From contig CANKOT010000131.1 in assembly GCA_947484245.1 (NCBI GenBank), forward strand, positions 1 through 6,262: a stretch of DNA of 6,262 nt. The letters run 5' to 3'. The notes under the pieces were generated by a model. That model saw only the letters and a list, made by a program, of their open reading frames with translations. It was not told the origin of the DNA and did not search any database. A program made the position numbers and the translations under genes. This document shows, piece by piece, positions 5,493 to 6,262 of this stretch. The DNA comes from Comamonadaceae bacterium (lineage in GTDB: Bacteria > Pseudomonadota > Gammaproteobacteria > Burkholderiales > Burkholderiaceae). The stretch's first letter is position 1. Every line of letters begins with the position of its first letter.

Positions 5493-6262
5493 ATGAGCGA
5501 GCAAAACAGCGACAAAACCAAAGCCCTGCAAGCAGCCCTGGCCCAAATTGAAAAACAATTTGGCAAAGGCACCATCATGCGCTTGGGCGAAGGCGAAGTC
5601 ATCGAAGACATTCAGGTTGTGTCCACGGGTTCTTTGGGCCTAGACATCGCCTTGGGCGTAGGCGGGTTGCCCCGCGGTCGGGTGGTTGAAATATACGGCC
5701 CTGAGTCGTCCGGCAAAACCACATTGACCTTGCAAGTGATTGCCGAAATGCAAAAAGTAGGCGGCCAATGCGCCTTTGTCGATGCCGAGCACGCCCTGGA
5801 CATCCAATACGCTCAAAAATTGGGCGTCAACCTGCAAGACCTGCTCATCAGCCAACCCGACACCGGCGAACAAGCCCTTGAAATTGTGGACAGCTTGGTT
5901 CGCTCCGGCGCGGTTGACTTGGTGGTCATCGACTCCGTGGCCGCGCTCACCCCCAAAGCCGAACTCGAAGGCGACATGGGCGACTCACTTCCCGGCTTGC
6001 AAGCACGTCTCATGAGCCAAGCACTGCGCAAGCTCACCGCCACCATCAAGAAAACCAATTGCATGGTGATCTTCATCAACCAAATCCGCATGAAGATCGG
6101 CGTCATGTTCGGCTCCCCCGAAACCACCACCGGCGGCAATGCCCTCAAGTTCTACGCGTCTGTTCGCTTAGACATTCGCCGCACCGGCACCATCAAGCGC
6201 GGCGACGAGGCCATTGGCAACGAGACCAAGGTCAAGGTGGTTAAAAACAAAGTGGCGCCGCC
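5493..6262 (+). CDS. recA: Recombinase RecA, 3' end cut off
   Basis: Open to the right edge: 256 full codons plus two bases, roughly the first 72% of a typical 350-residue RecA. RecA forms ATP-dependent filaments on single-stranded DNA, drives strand exchange, and triggers LexA self-cleavage. Seen: the N-terminal polymerisation helix region ([17 protein letters not shown], 10-26); Walker A GPESSGKT (69-76); FVDAEHALD (95-103) with the catalytic Glu99; Walker B LVVIDS (143-148); loop L1 [16 protein letters not shown] (159-174), where the Leu-Pro in place of E. coli His-Met is a usual betaproteobacterial form; [20 protein letters not shown] (196-215) covering the L2 DNA-binding loop with Gln197; and VRLDIRR (224-230). 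No missing key residue is visible. It is preceded by a LexA box and a strong ribosome site. recX often follows in relatives but would lie outside the window. Confidence 0.98.
   Translation, partial: MSEQNSDKTKALQAALAQIEKQFGKGTIMRLGEGEVIEDIQVVSTGSLGLDIALGVGGLPRGRVVEIYGPESSGKTTLTLQVIAEMQKVGGQCAFVDAEHALDIQYAQKLGVNLQDLLISQPDTGEQALEIVDSLVRSGAVDLVVIDSVAALTPKAELEGDMGDSLPGLQARLMSQALRKLTATIKKTNCMVIFINQIRMKIGVMFGSPETTTGGNALKFYASVRLDIRRTGTIKRGDEAIGNETKVKVVKNKVAP

Overview
The window looks like chromosomal DNA of a betaproteobacterium, most likely Burkholderiales and probably the family Comamonadaceae. This rests on the RecA sequence (for example [12 protein letters not shown] around L1), a TctD/TctE-type two-component pair, the TopB N-terminus, and a small membrane protein resembling the start of the SPOR proteins found next to birA in this family. 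These are recognitions from memory, not database searches. Coding density is high and I see no phage, insertion sequence, CRISPR array, tRNA or rRNA.

Layout. Bases 1-69 (minus) are the first 23 codons of DNA topoisomerase III, running off the left edge. A 102-bp divergent intergenic region follows. It holds a striking alternating pyrimidine-purine tract with strong Z-DNA character. On the plus strand from 172 to 2448 is a compact four-gene cluster. It encodes a SET-domain protein-lysine methyltransferase with a lysine-rich coiled-coil tail, a stand-alone biotin-protein ligase, a 63-residue single-pass membrane protein that looks like a SPOR-family N-terminus without its SPOR domain, and a beta-class-like glutathione S-transferase. 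The last three are tightly packed (0-bp gap, then a 4-bp overlap).

Convergent to this, on the minus strand, are a TctE-like sensor histidine kinase (2492-3982) and its OmpR/PhoB-type response regulator (4018-4692), transcribed regulator first. Upstream of them, also minus, is a MarR-family regulator (4834-5352). It is divergent from recA (5493 to the right edge, incomplete). The MarR-recA intergenic region has a good LexA (SOS) box and, at the marR start, an inverted repeat that could be an autoregulatory operator.

How they fit together. Most genes are ordinary housekeeping or signalling functions. The kinase and regulator form one pathway, possibly sensing an organic acid as TctDE does, but no tct transporter genes are present. 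recA is under probable SOS control. The least ordinary items are the bacterial SET methyltransferase with its basic coiled-coil tail, which must start on a non-AUG codon; the Z-DNA-prone promoter it shares with a topoisomerase gene; and the SPOR-less membrane peptide. I found no clear evidence of a wholly new multi-gene system.
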